From NCBI GenBank assembly GCA_964402505.1, contig CAYOCP010000001.1:186001-250000 (forward strand): a stretch of 64,000 nucleotides of DNA, written 5' to 3'. The translations under genes were made by a program, and so were the position numbers. Shown here piece by piece: positions 32,739 through 40,383 of the stretch. A model generated the notes under the pieces. It made no database searches. It saw nothing but the letters and a program-made list of their open reading frames with translations, and had not been told where the DNA came from. The stretch is from SLRI01 sp964402505 (lineage in GTDB: Bacteria > Pseudomonadota > Alphaproteobacteria > Geminicoccales > Geminicoccaceae). How positions within the stretch are numbered: the stretch's first letter is position 1; the number at the start of each line of letters is the position of its first letter.

Positions 32739-33704
32739 CTATTCGGCGGCTGCGGCGAATGCACCCTCGCGGGCGAGGCCGGCCTCGTCGAGCGCCCCGC
32801 GCAGCCGGTCGAGCTCGACCTCGCCGAGCTTCACGAGCGGCGGCCGAACGACCGCCCTCTCGAGCCGGCCGAGCATGACGAGGCATTCCTTCATGCGGTT
32901 GTGCATGTCGAGGAAGGGCGGGGTGTAGAAGGCCTGGACGAGCGGATAGATGCGGTCGTTGACGGCCTGGGCCGCCGCCAGATCCTTCGCCTGCACCGCC
33001 TCGAAAAGGGCGACCTGCAGGTCAGGAATGACGCTGCCGGCCCCGGAGAGCAGACCACCGCAGCCCATGGTCAGGGAGGCCATGAGCCAGCCGCTGTGCG
33101 TCGAGAGCACGGTGACCGGGCGGGGCAGGGCCTGCAGCGTGCGGATGTGCCGCTCGTGCAGCAGGCCGTCATTGGACCAGTCCTTGATGGCGGCGATCGA
33201 CGGCACCTCCTCGCAGAGGCGGACGAGAGTCTCGAACGGATAGCCGAGGCCGGTGGCCATCGGGTACTGGAAGAGGATCAGCGGCAGGCCGGTGGCGGCC
33301 GCGATGGTCTTGAAGTGGGCGAGCGCCATCTCCGGGCGGAGCTGGCCGCCCATGCTCATGCTCTGCGGCGGGAACACCAGAAGAGCGGCGGCCCCTGCCC
33401 GCTCGGCCATGCGGGCGAGCCGCGCCGCCTCGAGGCTGCCGTCGGCATAGATGCCGTTGATCAAGGGCAGGCGGTCACCGACCTCCTCGAGCGAGATGTC
33501 GAGAATGCGCTTCTGCTCGTCGAAGGTGCAGGCATGCACCTCGGACGCATGGCCATTGACCGTGACGGCGCTGAGGCCCGGCGTCGCGGCCACATGCGCC
33601 AGATGGCGGCGTGTCTCCCGCTCATCGATCGAGAAATCCTCGTCGAACGCGAGCAGGGTCGCCGGGATGACGCCTCGAGGCTGGTATCGCTTGGTCGAAG
33701 CCAT
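32739..33704 (-). CDS. Dihydrodipicolinate synthase/N-acetylneuraminate lyase-family aldolase
   Basis: This is a 321-aa Schiff-base class I aldolase or hydratase of the DapA superfamily. The lysine expected to bind pyruvate is Lys174 (IAAIKDWSNDG) and the partner Tyr is Tyr147 (LILFQYPMA). The pyruvate-carboxylate loop usually read as GTTGE is replaced here by NGHASE (50-55). That argues against lysine biosynthesis and for a catabolic or non-pyruvate reaction. Its place between a CoA transferase and SDRs supports a degradative role. GAGGAG lies 5 bases before ATG 33704. The substrate is unknown. Confidence 0.88.
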   Translation of the reverse strand: MASTKRYQPRGVIPATLLAFDEDFSIDERETRRHLAHVAATPGLSAVTVNGHASEVHACTFDEQKRILDISLEEVGDRLPLINGIYADGSLEAARLARMAERAGAAALLVFPPQSMSMGGQLRPEMALAHFKTIAAATGLPLILFQYPMATGLGYPFETLVRLCEEVPSIAAIKDWSNDGLLHERHIRTLQALPRPVTVLSTHSGWLMASLTMGCGGLLSGAGSVIPDLQVALFEAVQAKDLAAAQAVNDRIYPLVQAFYTPPFLDMHNRMKECLVMLGRLERAVVRPPLVKLGEVELDRLRGALDEAGLAREGAFAAAAE

Positions 33705-33741
33705 GGCTCGATCTCCTCTTCTGCATTCTCTAAGGTGTGGC

Positions 33742-34512
33742 TCAATTGAGCCAGAATCCACCCGTCACGTTAACCGCTTGGCCGGTCACGAAGTCGGCCT
33801 CGTCCGAGACGAGGAAGGCCGCGACCCCGGCGATGTCGTCGGGCTTGCCGAGGCGGCCGCGCGGGATGGTGGAGACGCGCTCGGCAGCACTCGGCAGGCC
33901 GAGCGAGCGGTGCAGCGCCTCGGCCTCGTCGCGCATGCCGGTCTCGACGATGAGCCCCGGGCAGAGCGCGTTGACGCGGACACCGGAAGCTGCGACCTCG
34001 AGTGCCAGGCTCTGGGTCATGCCGATCACCGCGAACTTCGAGGCAGCGTAGCCGCCGTAGTGCTTCATGCCCTTCTTGCCGAGCCAGGACGAGAGGTTGA
34101 CCACGGCACCCCTGCCCCTTTCGACCATCGCCGGCACCACCGCCTGCGAGACGTGGAAGATGCCGTCGACATTGACGCGGAACTGGCGGGCGAAGTCCTC
34201 GTAAGCCTGGTCGAGCATGGCGCCGACGCGAAGGACGCCGGCGGAGTTGACGAGGATGTCGGCGGGTCCGAGCGCCTCGACCAGGGCGGCGACGCCCCGG
34301 TCCACGGCTCGGCGGTCGCTGACGTCGGCGACGCCGAGCGCGGCCCGGGAGCCGAGCGCCTCGATCTTCCGGGCGGCATCCGTCAACCCGGATGGGGCGA
34401 TGTCCAGAAGCCCGACCCGACAGCCTTCCCGTGCCAGCCGGAGCGCTATGGCGCGGCCGATGCCGGAGGCGGCACCGGTGACGAAGGCGGTGCGCTCAGC
34501 CAGATCGTACAC
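33742..34512 (-). CDS. Short-chain dehydrogenase/reductase 1
   Basis: This is a classical SDR of 256 aa. Cofactor loop TGAASGIG is at 12-19, NSAG at 89-92, catalytic Ser141/142, and YAASK with Tyr155 and Lys159. The acidic residue after beta-2 (LLDIAP, Asp37) favours NAD over NADP. It shares direction with, and lies 21 bases from, SDR 2 upstream, and 37 bases from the aldolase gene downstream. Two related SDRs in a row could act on successive alcohol steps or opposite stereoisomers. Confidence 0.92.
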   Translation of the reverse strand: MYDLAERTAFVTGAASGIGRAIALRLAREGCRVGLLDIAPSGLTDAARKIEALGSRAALGVADVSDRRAVDRGVAALVEALGPADILVNSAGVLRVGAMLDQAYEDFARQFRVNVDGIFHVSQAVVPAMVERGRGAVVNLSSWLGKKGMKHYGGYAASKFAVIGMTQSLALEVAASGVRVNALCPGLIVETGMRDEAEALHRSLGLPSAAERVSTIPRGRLGKPDDIAGVAAFLVSDEADFVTGQAVNVTGGFWLN

Positions 34513-34533
34513 AGGAGGCTCTCCAATCGATTC

Positions 34534-35295
34534 TCATTGGGCCGTCATGCCGCCGTCGATGGTGAGGATGGTGCCGGTGCAGAACGACGATTCGTCACAA
34601 GCGAGATAGAGGATGCCGGTCGCGATCTCGGCCGGCGTGGCCATTCTGCCGATCGGCTGACGGCTCTCCAGATGCGCCTGCAGCCCGGCCGGGTCGCCGG
34701 CCCTGGCCAGGAGCCGGTCGAAATAGGCGGAGCGCACTGTGCCGGGAGCGACGGCGTTGACGCGGATCTTGTCCTGAATATGATCGAGGGCCATTGCTCG
34801 GGTGAGCGAGGCCACGGCTCCCTTGGAGGCGCAGTACGCGGCACGATTGGTGATGCCGATGCTCGAGACGACTGATGCGACGTTGACAATGGCCCCGCCG
34901 CCCTGGCGGATCATCAGGGGAATGGCGTGCTTGCAGGCGAGGAAGACGCCCTTAACGTTGACGTTCATGAGGGCATCCCAGTCCTCCTCGCTGGTCTCGG
35001 GGACAGTGCCGAGGATACCGTAGCCGGCATTGTTGACGAGCACGTCGAGCCGGCCGAAGCGGTCCACCGTGGCCTCGATCATGGTCCTGCAATCGGCGGC
35101 CTTGCCGAGGTCGGCGTGAAGTGCGAGCGGTGCCTCGCGGCCACCGGCGCAGGCATCGGCAGCCGCCTCGGCCCCAGCCTCGTCGCGATCGACGATGGCG
35201 AGCGTCGCACCTTCACGGGCAAAGAGCTCCGCGGTGGCCCGGCCGATGCCGGAGCCGCCACCGGTCACGAGGCAGACCTTGTTGTGCAATCGCAT
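34534..35295 (-). CDS. Short-chain dehydrogenase/reductase 2
   Basis: This is a classical SDR of 253 aa with TGGGSGIG (11-18), NNAG (88-91), and the YCASK active site (Tyr154, Lys158). Asp36 in AIVDRDEAG favours NAD. It is the first gene of the run SDR-SDR-aldolase-CoA transferase and lies opposite the TetR gene, so it is the most likely direct target of that regulator. ATG 35295 begins the Rossmann strand (MRLHNKVCLVTGG). Confidence 0.92.
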   Translation of the reverse strand: MRLHNKVCLVTGGGSGIGRATAELFAREGATLAIVDRDEAGAEAAADACAGGREAPLALHADLGKAADCRTMIEATVDRFGRLDVLVNNAGYGILGTVPETSEEDWDALMNVNVKGVFLACKHAIPLMIRQGGGAIVNVASVVSSIGITNRAAYCASKGAVASLTRAMALDHIQDKIRVNAVAPGTVRSAYFDRLLARAGDPAGLQAHLESRQPIGRMATPAEIATGILYLACDESSFCTGTILTIDGGMTAQ

Positions 35296-35373
35296 GGCGT
35301 GTGGGGCCTCCACCGGTCTCGGGCGCCGGAACAAGACAGGTGCGGCATTGGACGAATCGGGCTACGATGCCGC

Positions 35374-35391
35374 TGACTGACTAGTAAGATA
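35374..35391. promoter_or_regulatory. Candidate TetR-family operator
   Basis: TGACTGACTAGTAAGATA is an imperfect dyad centred on ACTAGT (six of nine base pairs match). It lies midway between the divergent SDR 2 start (35295) and the TetR start (35436). ACTNAC-type half sites are common for TetR repressors. Only position and partial symmetry support it. Confidence 0.35.
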
Positions 35392-35435
35392 GCGGGCCCG
35401 CACGCGCGCCGCAAGCACGCTCGACGGGTTCGGCG

Positions 35436-36089
35436 ATGCCGATTGGGGTGCAGATGCGCGAGCGGATCAAGGCGGTGGCGACCGAGTTGCTGATCACCCA
35501 CGGCGTGCGCGGCCTGCGCTTCGGCGACATCGCCGATCGCCTGCGGATCACCCGGGCCAACATCCACTATCACTTCGGCACCAAGAGGAATCTGGTCGAG
35601 GAGGTGATCGAGGAGTACGTCCAGGAAGCGCTCGCCGGATTCGGAGCGATCTGGGAGGATCCGGGGCTCACCTACCAGGAGAAGACGCGGCGGACGATGG
35701 AGTTCAACCGCGGCCGCTACGCCAGGTTCAACCAGGCGTCGCGCTCGGGGCGGCCGTGGAGCCTGATCTCCCGGATGCGGCTCGAGGCCGACCAGCTCAG
35801 CGACGAGGCCAGGGCGAAGCTTCGCCAGTTCACGCTACGGATCGAGACGCTCATCGACGAGGCGGTGGTGCGCGCCCAGAGGAACGGCGAGTTGAGCGCC
35901 TACGCTCCGGTCAAGGACATCGCCGTCCAGCTCATCGCGATCGTCGACAGCGCCGGCTCGATCACCCAGGACGGCGGCTCGTTCGAGCGGCTCGAGCGGC
36001 TCTACACGGCCTATTTGCGGATCGTCGATCACGCCTACGGCACCCATGACGAGCCGGCCGCGCGGCCGGCTCTCGCCGCCGGCTCCTAG
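35436..36089 (+). CDS. TetR/AcrR-family transcriptional regulator
   Basis: This is a 217-aa one-domain-plus-ligand-pocket regulator. The N-terminal helix-turn-helix is seen in RIKAVATELLITHGVRGLRFGDIADRLRITRANIHYHFGTKRNLVEEV, where the turn and the YHFG recognition helix end match TetR. The C-terminal 140 residues are helical and variable. A Met six codons on is also possible as start. It is divergent from the SDR/aldolase/CoA-transferase run and probably represses it until an acyl-CoA or acid ligand binds; that is inference. Its stop overlaps the end of the convergent hydrolase gene by 4 bases. Confidence 0.93.
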   Translation: MPIGVQMRERIKAVATELLITHGVRGLRFGDIADRLRITRANIHYHFGTKRNLVEEVIEEYVQEALAGFGAIWEDPGLTYQEKTRRTMEFNRGRYARFNQASRSGRPWSLISRMRLEADQLSDEARAKLRQFTLRIETLIDEAVVRAQRNGELSAYAPVKDIAVQLIAIVDSAGSITQDGGSFERLERLYTAYLRIVDHAYGTHDEPAARPALAAGS

Positions 36090-36880
36090 CGCCGTTCGCA
36101 GAATTCGACGACGGCGTCGGCGAACCGCTCCGCTTTCGTCACCGGAAAGAAGTGGCCGCCCTCGGGCAGGATCAGGGTTTCGGCACCGACGATGGCATCG
36201 GCGAGCGCCAGGGAGAGCCAGGAGGGCACCACGCTGTCGTCCCGGGCAGCGACGACCAACGTCGGCGCGGCGATGCGCTCCAGATCCGCCATGCGGTCGT
36301 GGCGCAGGATGGCGGCGATGCGGGCCAGGACGATTTCCGGATCGGGCAGGCGCTGTCTCGCCGCCTCCTCGGTGACCTGGGCAAGCTCGGGATGGTCGCG
36401 GATCCATGCAGGCGGGTGAAGCGACAGGGCCGAGCTCTGCAGATAGAGGGCCGGGCCGCCGCTGCGCAGGATGGCGGCGCGCGTGGCGAAGAGCGCCCTG
36501 AAATAGGCGTCGGGCGCGGCCCACGTGGCGCTCAGGACGAGGCGGTCGAGGCGGTTCGCATGGTCGAGGGCGATGGTCTGGCCGATGGCGCCACCGGTCG
36601 AGTGACCGACGAGGTGGACGCGATCCACCTCCAGATGGTCGAGCAGGGCGAGCACATCGCCCGCCATCTGGTCGATCGAGAAGTCGATGGGCTCGAGGCT
36701 GCTGCGCCCGCAGCCGCGATGGTCATGGAGGATGACGGTGAAGCGATCGGCCAGGGTCGGGAGGACGAAATCCCAGAAACCGGCGATGCCGCCGAGGCCG
36801 GGAACGAGGAGGAGCGGCGGGCCCATGCCCGTCAGGCTGTAGTGCAGCCGCCCGCCGTCGGCGAGACGTAGCTCAGACAT
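36086..36880 (-). CDS. Alpha/beta-hydrolase
   Basis: This 264-aa alpha/beta-hydrolase has oxyanion motif LVPGLGGIAGFW (25-36), HDHRGCGRS (52-60), nucleophile elbow GHSTGG (92-97, Ser94), acid Asp in AARDDSVVPSW and His in LPEGGHFFPV near the C-terminus. This resembles 3-oxoadipate enol-lactonase and C-C hydrolases of aromatic degradation. It begins 24 bases downstream of the AroQ-like gene in the same direction and is the last gene of the long run 36086-41583. It may open a lactone or cleave an ester or diketone in that pathway. Confidence 0.88.
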   Translation of the reverse strand: MSELRLADGGRLHYSLTGMGPPLLLVPGLGGIAGFWDFVLPTLADRFTVILHDHRGCGRSSLEPIDFSIDQMAGDVLALLDHLEVDRVHLVGHSTGGAIGQTIALDHANRLDRLVLSATWAAPDAYFRALFATRAAILRSGGPALYLQSSALSLHPPAWIRDHPELAQVTEEAARQRLPDPEIVLARIAAILRHDRMADLERIAAPTLVVAARDDSVVPSWLSLALADAIVGAETLILPEGGHFFPVTKAERFADAVVEFCERR

Positions 36881-36903
36881 CGGGTGGTCGATTTCTCCCG
36901 TCT

Positions 36904-37338
36904 TCAGGTCTTGCGTGCCAGCCGGAGGGCTGCCTCGAGGCCGGCGATGTAGGTGTCGATGCCGAGGCCCATGAAGACGCCTCTGGCAGCCGCCGCGGTG
37001 ACGGAGTGGATCTCGCGCGCGTAGTGGTTCGAGAGGTGGATCTCGATCACCGGCAGCTCGATGCCCTTCATGCAGTCGGCGAGCGCGTGGCCGGCGTGGC
37101 AGAGGCCGCCCGGATTCATGACGACGGCGTCGATGTCGCCGACCTCGGCAGCATAGAGGGCGTCGATCGCGTCGCCCTCGTGGTTGTGGTAGACGATCTC
37201 GATGCCGTAGCCGTTCTCGGCGGCGTGGGCCTCGAGCATCCGGTCGAGCTCCTCCGCCGTGGTCCTGCCGTAGATCTCGGGCTGGCGGCGGCCGAGCCAG
37301 TTCATGTTCGCGCCCTGCAGGACGAGGATCCGGGTCAT
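36904..37338 (-). CDS. aroQ: Type II 3-dehydroquinate dehydratase-like protein
   Basis: This is a 144-aa single-domain member of the AroQ fold. Family residues kept: the start loop GANMNWLGRRQPEIYG with Tyr23, Asn75 (MNPGG), and His101 in EIHLSNHYARE. These are the catalytic Tyr and His and the substrate-binding Asn. Changed segments: canonical NPGAYTHTS is NPGGLCHAG here, and the Arg-rich REEFRH becomes REIHSV. It lies in a degradative operon between a crotonase and a hydrolase, not with shikimate-pathway genes. It may therefore be a catabolic dehydratase or act on a related cyclic hydroxy acid. Confidence 0.8.
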   Translation of the reverse strand: MTRILVLQGANMNWLGRRQPEIYGRTTAEELDRMLEAHAAENGYGIEIVYHNHEGDAIDALYAAEVGDIDAVVMNPGGLCHAGHALADCMKGIELPVIEIHLSNHYAREIHSVTAAAARGVFMGLGIDTYIAGLEAALRLARKT

Positions 37339-37352
37339 CGGTCGGGGCTCCC

Positions 37353-38135
37353 TCATTTGTGGGTGAAGCGGGGGGTGTCCTTGGCGAAGAAGGCGCGCAC
37401 CCCTTCCTTGCAGTCGTCGGTGGTGAAAATTTCCTCGCTCAGCGCCAGTGTCCGGCGGATGGCCTCGTCCTCGGTCATGTCGAAGGACATGTCGACTGCG
37501 CGCTTGCAGGCCTGAAGTGCGCGATTGGGGCGTTCGGCCAGTTGCCGGGCGAGACTCTTTGCCATCCTCAGCGCCTCGCCCCTGGGCACGACGCGGTTGA
37601 CGAGGCCCCAGGCGAGGGCGGTCCCGGCATCGATGGGCTCGCCCAGGAACATCATCTCCTTGGCCCGGCCCTCGCCGATCCTGCGGGTGGCGCGCACGGT
37701 GCCGCCGCTGCCGGGAAAGACGCCGAGCTTGATCTCGGGAAGGGCGAGACGAGCGTCCTCCTCGACCACGAGGAGGTCGCAGCACAAGGCGAGCTCGAGC
37801 CCGCCGCCGAAGGCGAGGCCCCGGATGGCGGCGATCGTGGGCTTGGGGAAGTCGTCGACCTTGCTGTAGGCCTCGTTCTCCTTGTTGAGCTTCTTCTCGA
37901 GCACGACGCCGGGCTCGGTCAGGTCGCTGAACTCGGAGATGTCGGAGCCGGCGCAGAAAGCGCGCTCGCCCGTGCCCGTCAGCACGAGGACGCGCGCCTC
38001 GGTATTGGCGGCGAGCTCGTCGAGCAGGGCATCGAGCCGTGCCGTGAGGCCGAGCGTGACGAGGTTGAGCGGCGGGTTGGCGAGGGTGAGGGTGGCGACA
38101 CCATTCTCGATCGTGCAGTGGACGGGGGCGGTCAT
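37353..38135 (-). CDS. Enoyl-CoA hydratase/isomerase (crotonase family)
   Basis: The 260-aa crotonase fold has the oxyanion-hole signals GTGERAFCAGSDISEF (first) and RGLAFGGGLELALCCDLLV (second), followed by PEIKLGVFPGSGGT and AWGLVNRVVPRGEAL. The family hydrates or isomerises unsaturated acyl-CoAs, and some members cleave rings. It overlaps the upstream CoA-transferase gene by 4 bases (ATGA), so the pair is co-translated. It probably works on the CoA ester that enzyme makes. The exact reaction is open. Confidence 0.92.
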   Translation of the reverse strand: MTAPVHCTIENGVATLTLANPPLNLVTLGLTARLDALLDELAANTEARVLVLTGTGERAFCAGSDISEFSDLTEPGVVLEKKLNKENEAYSKVDDFPKPTIAAIRGLAFGGGLELALCCDLLVVEEDARLALPEIKLGVFPGSGGTVRATRRIGEGRAKEMMFLGEPIDAGTALAWGLVNRVVPRGEALRMAKSLARQLAERPNRALQACKRAVDMSFDMTEDEAIRRTLALSEEIFTTDDCKEGVRAFFAKDTPRFTHK

Positions 38136-39727
38136 CGTGAAGCTCCTCTCTGCGGATGGCGGGCCTCGCGGCGGCGGAAATCATCGATCATGGCCATGGG
38201 CTCGGGCCGGAAGAGCCGCGCGTCCATGAGCGGCGGTCGGTCCGGCACCAAAACGGCAAAGCCGATCCGCTCGAGGACGTCGCGGCGGAGATCGATGCCG
38301 GGAGCGACCTCGACGAGCTCGAGGCCGTTCTCGGCGAGGCGGAAGACGGCGCGGTCGGTGATGTACACGACCTCCTGGCCGCGATCCTTGGCATAGGAGC
38401 CGTTGAAGGTCACCTGGCCGACCCTGTCGACCCATTTTCGGGTGCGGCCGTCCGCGTGGAGGGCGAGGCCGCCCTCGCCGTCCGGCCTGATGTCGAGCCC
38501 GCCCGTGGTGAGCGTGCCGGAGAAGACGACCTTCTGGGCGCCCTGGCTGATATTGATGAAGCCGCCCGGGCCGTTCACCGATCTGCCGTAGCGGCTGACG
38601 TTGACGTTGCCAGCCGCGTCCACCTCGGCGAAGGAGAGGAAGGCGATGTCGAGCCCGCCGCCGTCGTAGAAGTCGAACTGGTACGGTTGGTCGGCCATCA
38701 TGTCGTAGTTGACGCCGGCGCCGGCGTCCTTGCCGCCGGCCGGCACGCCGCCGATGATGCCCTGCTCCACGGTCAGGGTGACCTCGCGGTAGAAGCCCTC
38801 CTCGGCGGCGACGGCGGAGATGCCGTTGGAGACGCCGAAGCCGAGATTGACCACCGCACCGGGAAAGAGCTCCATGGCCCCGCGCCTCGCGATCACCTTG
38901 CGGATGTCGAAGGGGATCGGCTGGATGCTGCGGTCGCCGAGTCGGAGATGTCCGGCATAGGCTGCACTCTGGCGGGTCTGGTAGGTCTGGCGCTGGTCGG
39001 GCTCCTCGATGACGTAGTCGACGACCACGCCCGGCACCTTGACCTGCTTGCCGGGGAGCGTGCCGGCGGCGGCCACCTCCCTGACCTGGGCGATGACGAT
39101 TCCGCCGTGCAGGCGGGCGGCGGCGGCGATCGAGAAGTTCTCGCCAAAGAAGGCCTCGTCCTCCATCGAGATGTTGCCGCGCTCGTCGGCGGTGGTGCCG
39201 CGGATTACGGCGACGTCGACGGGAAAGCTGCGATAGAGGAGGTACTCCTCGCCCCGGATGGTGACGAGATCGACGAGGTCCTCGGTCGATCGCGCGCTCT
39301 GCCGGCCGCCGCCGTGGCGGGGATCGACGAAGGTGTGGAGGCCGGTTCGGGTCAAGAGGCCGGGGCGGCCGGCGGCCATGTCGCGGCAGAGCTGCGAGAG
39401 GGCACCCTGCGGCAGGGTGTAGGCCTCGATCTCGTCGGCGATCGCCATGGCGGCGAAGCCCGGGCAGTTGTTGAAGCCGCCGCTGACCACCCGCCGGGCG
39501 AGGCCGGGAAGTGCGAGGAGGTTGAAGCCGGTGCTCTCCCAATCGCCGATGGAGACCACGCTGACGAGCGAGAGGTCGCCGGGGCCGCCGTTCTCGCGGT
39601 AGCGGTCGGCCAGGGCCTCGATGAAGGCCTCGGGCACCGCGTGGCCGCCGCCCGAGCCGCCGATCAGCACGCAATCCCTGGGCCGGACCAGGGCGGCGGC
39701 CCCGGCTGCGGTGACGAATTCGACCAT
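38132..39727 (-). CDS. Family I CoA transferase, fused alpha and beta subunits
   Basis: The 531-aa enzyme joins both domains of a family I (acetate/3-oxoacid/propionate type) CoA transferase in one chain, as in YdiF. The N-terminal half has LIGGSGGGHAVPEAFIEAL. The C-terminal half has the catalytic Glu321 in EQGIIGG, followed by GGKDAGAGVNY. ATG 39727 was chosen because the residues from there align with the family. It works through a glutamyl-CoA thioester and could recycle CoA between the pathway acid and acetyl- or succinyl-CoA. It is translationally linked to the crotonase. Confidence 0.92.
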   Translation of the reverse strand: MVEFVTAAGAAALVRPRDCVLIGGSGGGHAVPEAFIEALADRYRENGGPGDLSLVSVVSIGDWESTGFNLLALPGLARRVVSGGFNNCPGFAAMAIADEIEAYTLPQGALSQLCRDMAAGRPGLLTRTGLHTFVDPRHGGGRQSARSTEDLVDLVTIRGEEYLLYRSFPVDVAVIRGTTADERGNISMEDEAFFGENFSIAAAARLHGGIVIAQVREVAAAGTLPGKQVKVPGVVVDYVIEEPDQRQTYQTRQSAAYAGHLRLGDRSIQPIPFDIRKVIARRGAMELFPGAVVNLGFGVSNGISAVAAEEGFYREVTLTVEQGIIGGVPAGGKDAGAGVNYDMMADQPYQFDFYDGGGLDIAFLSFAEVDAAGNVNVSRYGRSVNGPGGFINISQGAQKVVFSGTLTTGGLDIRPDGEGGLALHADGRTRKWVDRVGQVTFNGSYAKDRGQEVVYITDRAVFRLAENGLELVEVAPGIDLRRDVLERIGFAVLVPDRPPLMDARLFRPEPMAMIDDFRRREARHPQRGASR

Positions 39728-39735
39728 GCTTCTTC

Positions 39736-39891
39736 TCAGTCCCCGACCTCTTGGCCGCTGTCGCCGCCTGGGATCCCGGCGGTGACGCGGCCGTTGCAGA
39801 TGGGATGGATGGCGGCCTCTGCCGTGGCATGGCCGCTGCCGCATGAGCCGCCGGCGACCGGCACCCGCCTGCCGCTCGGATCGGGGATCAT
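39736..39891 (-). CDS. Possible small ORF, 51 aa
   Basis: A frame from ATG 39891 to TGA 39736 fills most of the 187-base gap between the MaoC and CoA-transferase genes, with a GAGG sequence about 10 bases upstream of the ATG. The product is soluble, with a Gly/Cys-rich GGSCGSGHATAEAA segment and an acidic end. No family is recognised. Without it this gap would be the longest in an otherwise tight operon. It could also be a leftover of a lost gene. Confidence 0.3.
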   Translation of the reverse strand: MIPDPSGRRVPVAGGSCGSGHATAEAAIHPICNGRVTAGIPGGDSGQEVGD

Positions 39892-39914
39892 GCGATGGCC
39901 TCGTGCCGCGAACG

Positions 39915-40358
39915 TCACGTCCGCTCGTTCGGCACCCATTTGAGGATGTGCTGCGCGACCGCCACCGTCTCGCCGGACTGATTGAGCACCTTGATATCGC
40001 CGGTCGAGCGGCGGCGCTCGGAGTCGATGGCGGTGATCTCGTAATGCACGGTGATGGTGTCGCCGATGAAGACCGGGGCGAGGAAGCGGATGCGGTCGTA
40101 GCCGAGCGAGACGGGCGTTTCCCGATCGCCGATGCCCTGGCACTGGTCGATCATTCGGGTGGAGGCTGTGGACATGAAGCCGACCATGAGCGCGCCATGG
40201 GCGATCCTTCGCCCGTAGCTGGTCCTCTTCATGAACTCCTCGTTCACATGGTTGCCGGAGAAGTCGCCGGTCACGCCCGCGTAGACGTAGACATCGCTTT
40301 CGCCGACCGTCTTCGCGACCTCGACCCGATCGCCGATCTTGACGTAAAAATCCGCCAC
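39915..40358 (-). CDS. MaoC-like (R)-enoyl-CoA hydratase/dehydratase
   Basis: This 147-aa single hotdog domain has the hydratase-2 motif YAGVTGDFSGNHVNEEF with catalytic Asp32 and His37, followed by YGRRIAHGALMVGFMS and a C-terminal strand set. The usual Asn-Pro of GDxNPxH is Ser-Gly here. The family adds or removes water at (R)-3-hydroxyacyl-CoA. It is 25 bases downstream of the second CaiB-type gene. It is likely to work on the same CoA ester series as the crotonase but with opposite stereochemistry. Confidence 0.9.
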   Translation of the reverse strand: MADFYVKIGDRVEVAKTVGESDVYVYAGVTGDFSGNHVNEEFMKRTSYGRRIAHGALMVGFMSTASTRMIDQCQGIGDRETPVSLGYDRIRFLAPVFIGDTITVHYEITAIDSERRRSTGDIKVLNQSGETVAVAQHILKWVPNERT

Positions 40359-40383
40359 TTGCCTCTCTCTTTGCTGCTTGCGC

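Noticed and set aside
30834..33749. A 971-codon open frame on the plus strand
   Set aside because: It is antisense to the Gad3-type, CoA-transferase and aldolase genes, whose minus-strand products have intact motifs; long antisense frames are expected at this GC content.
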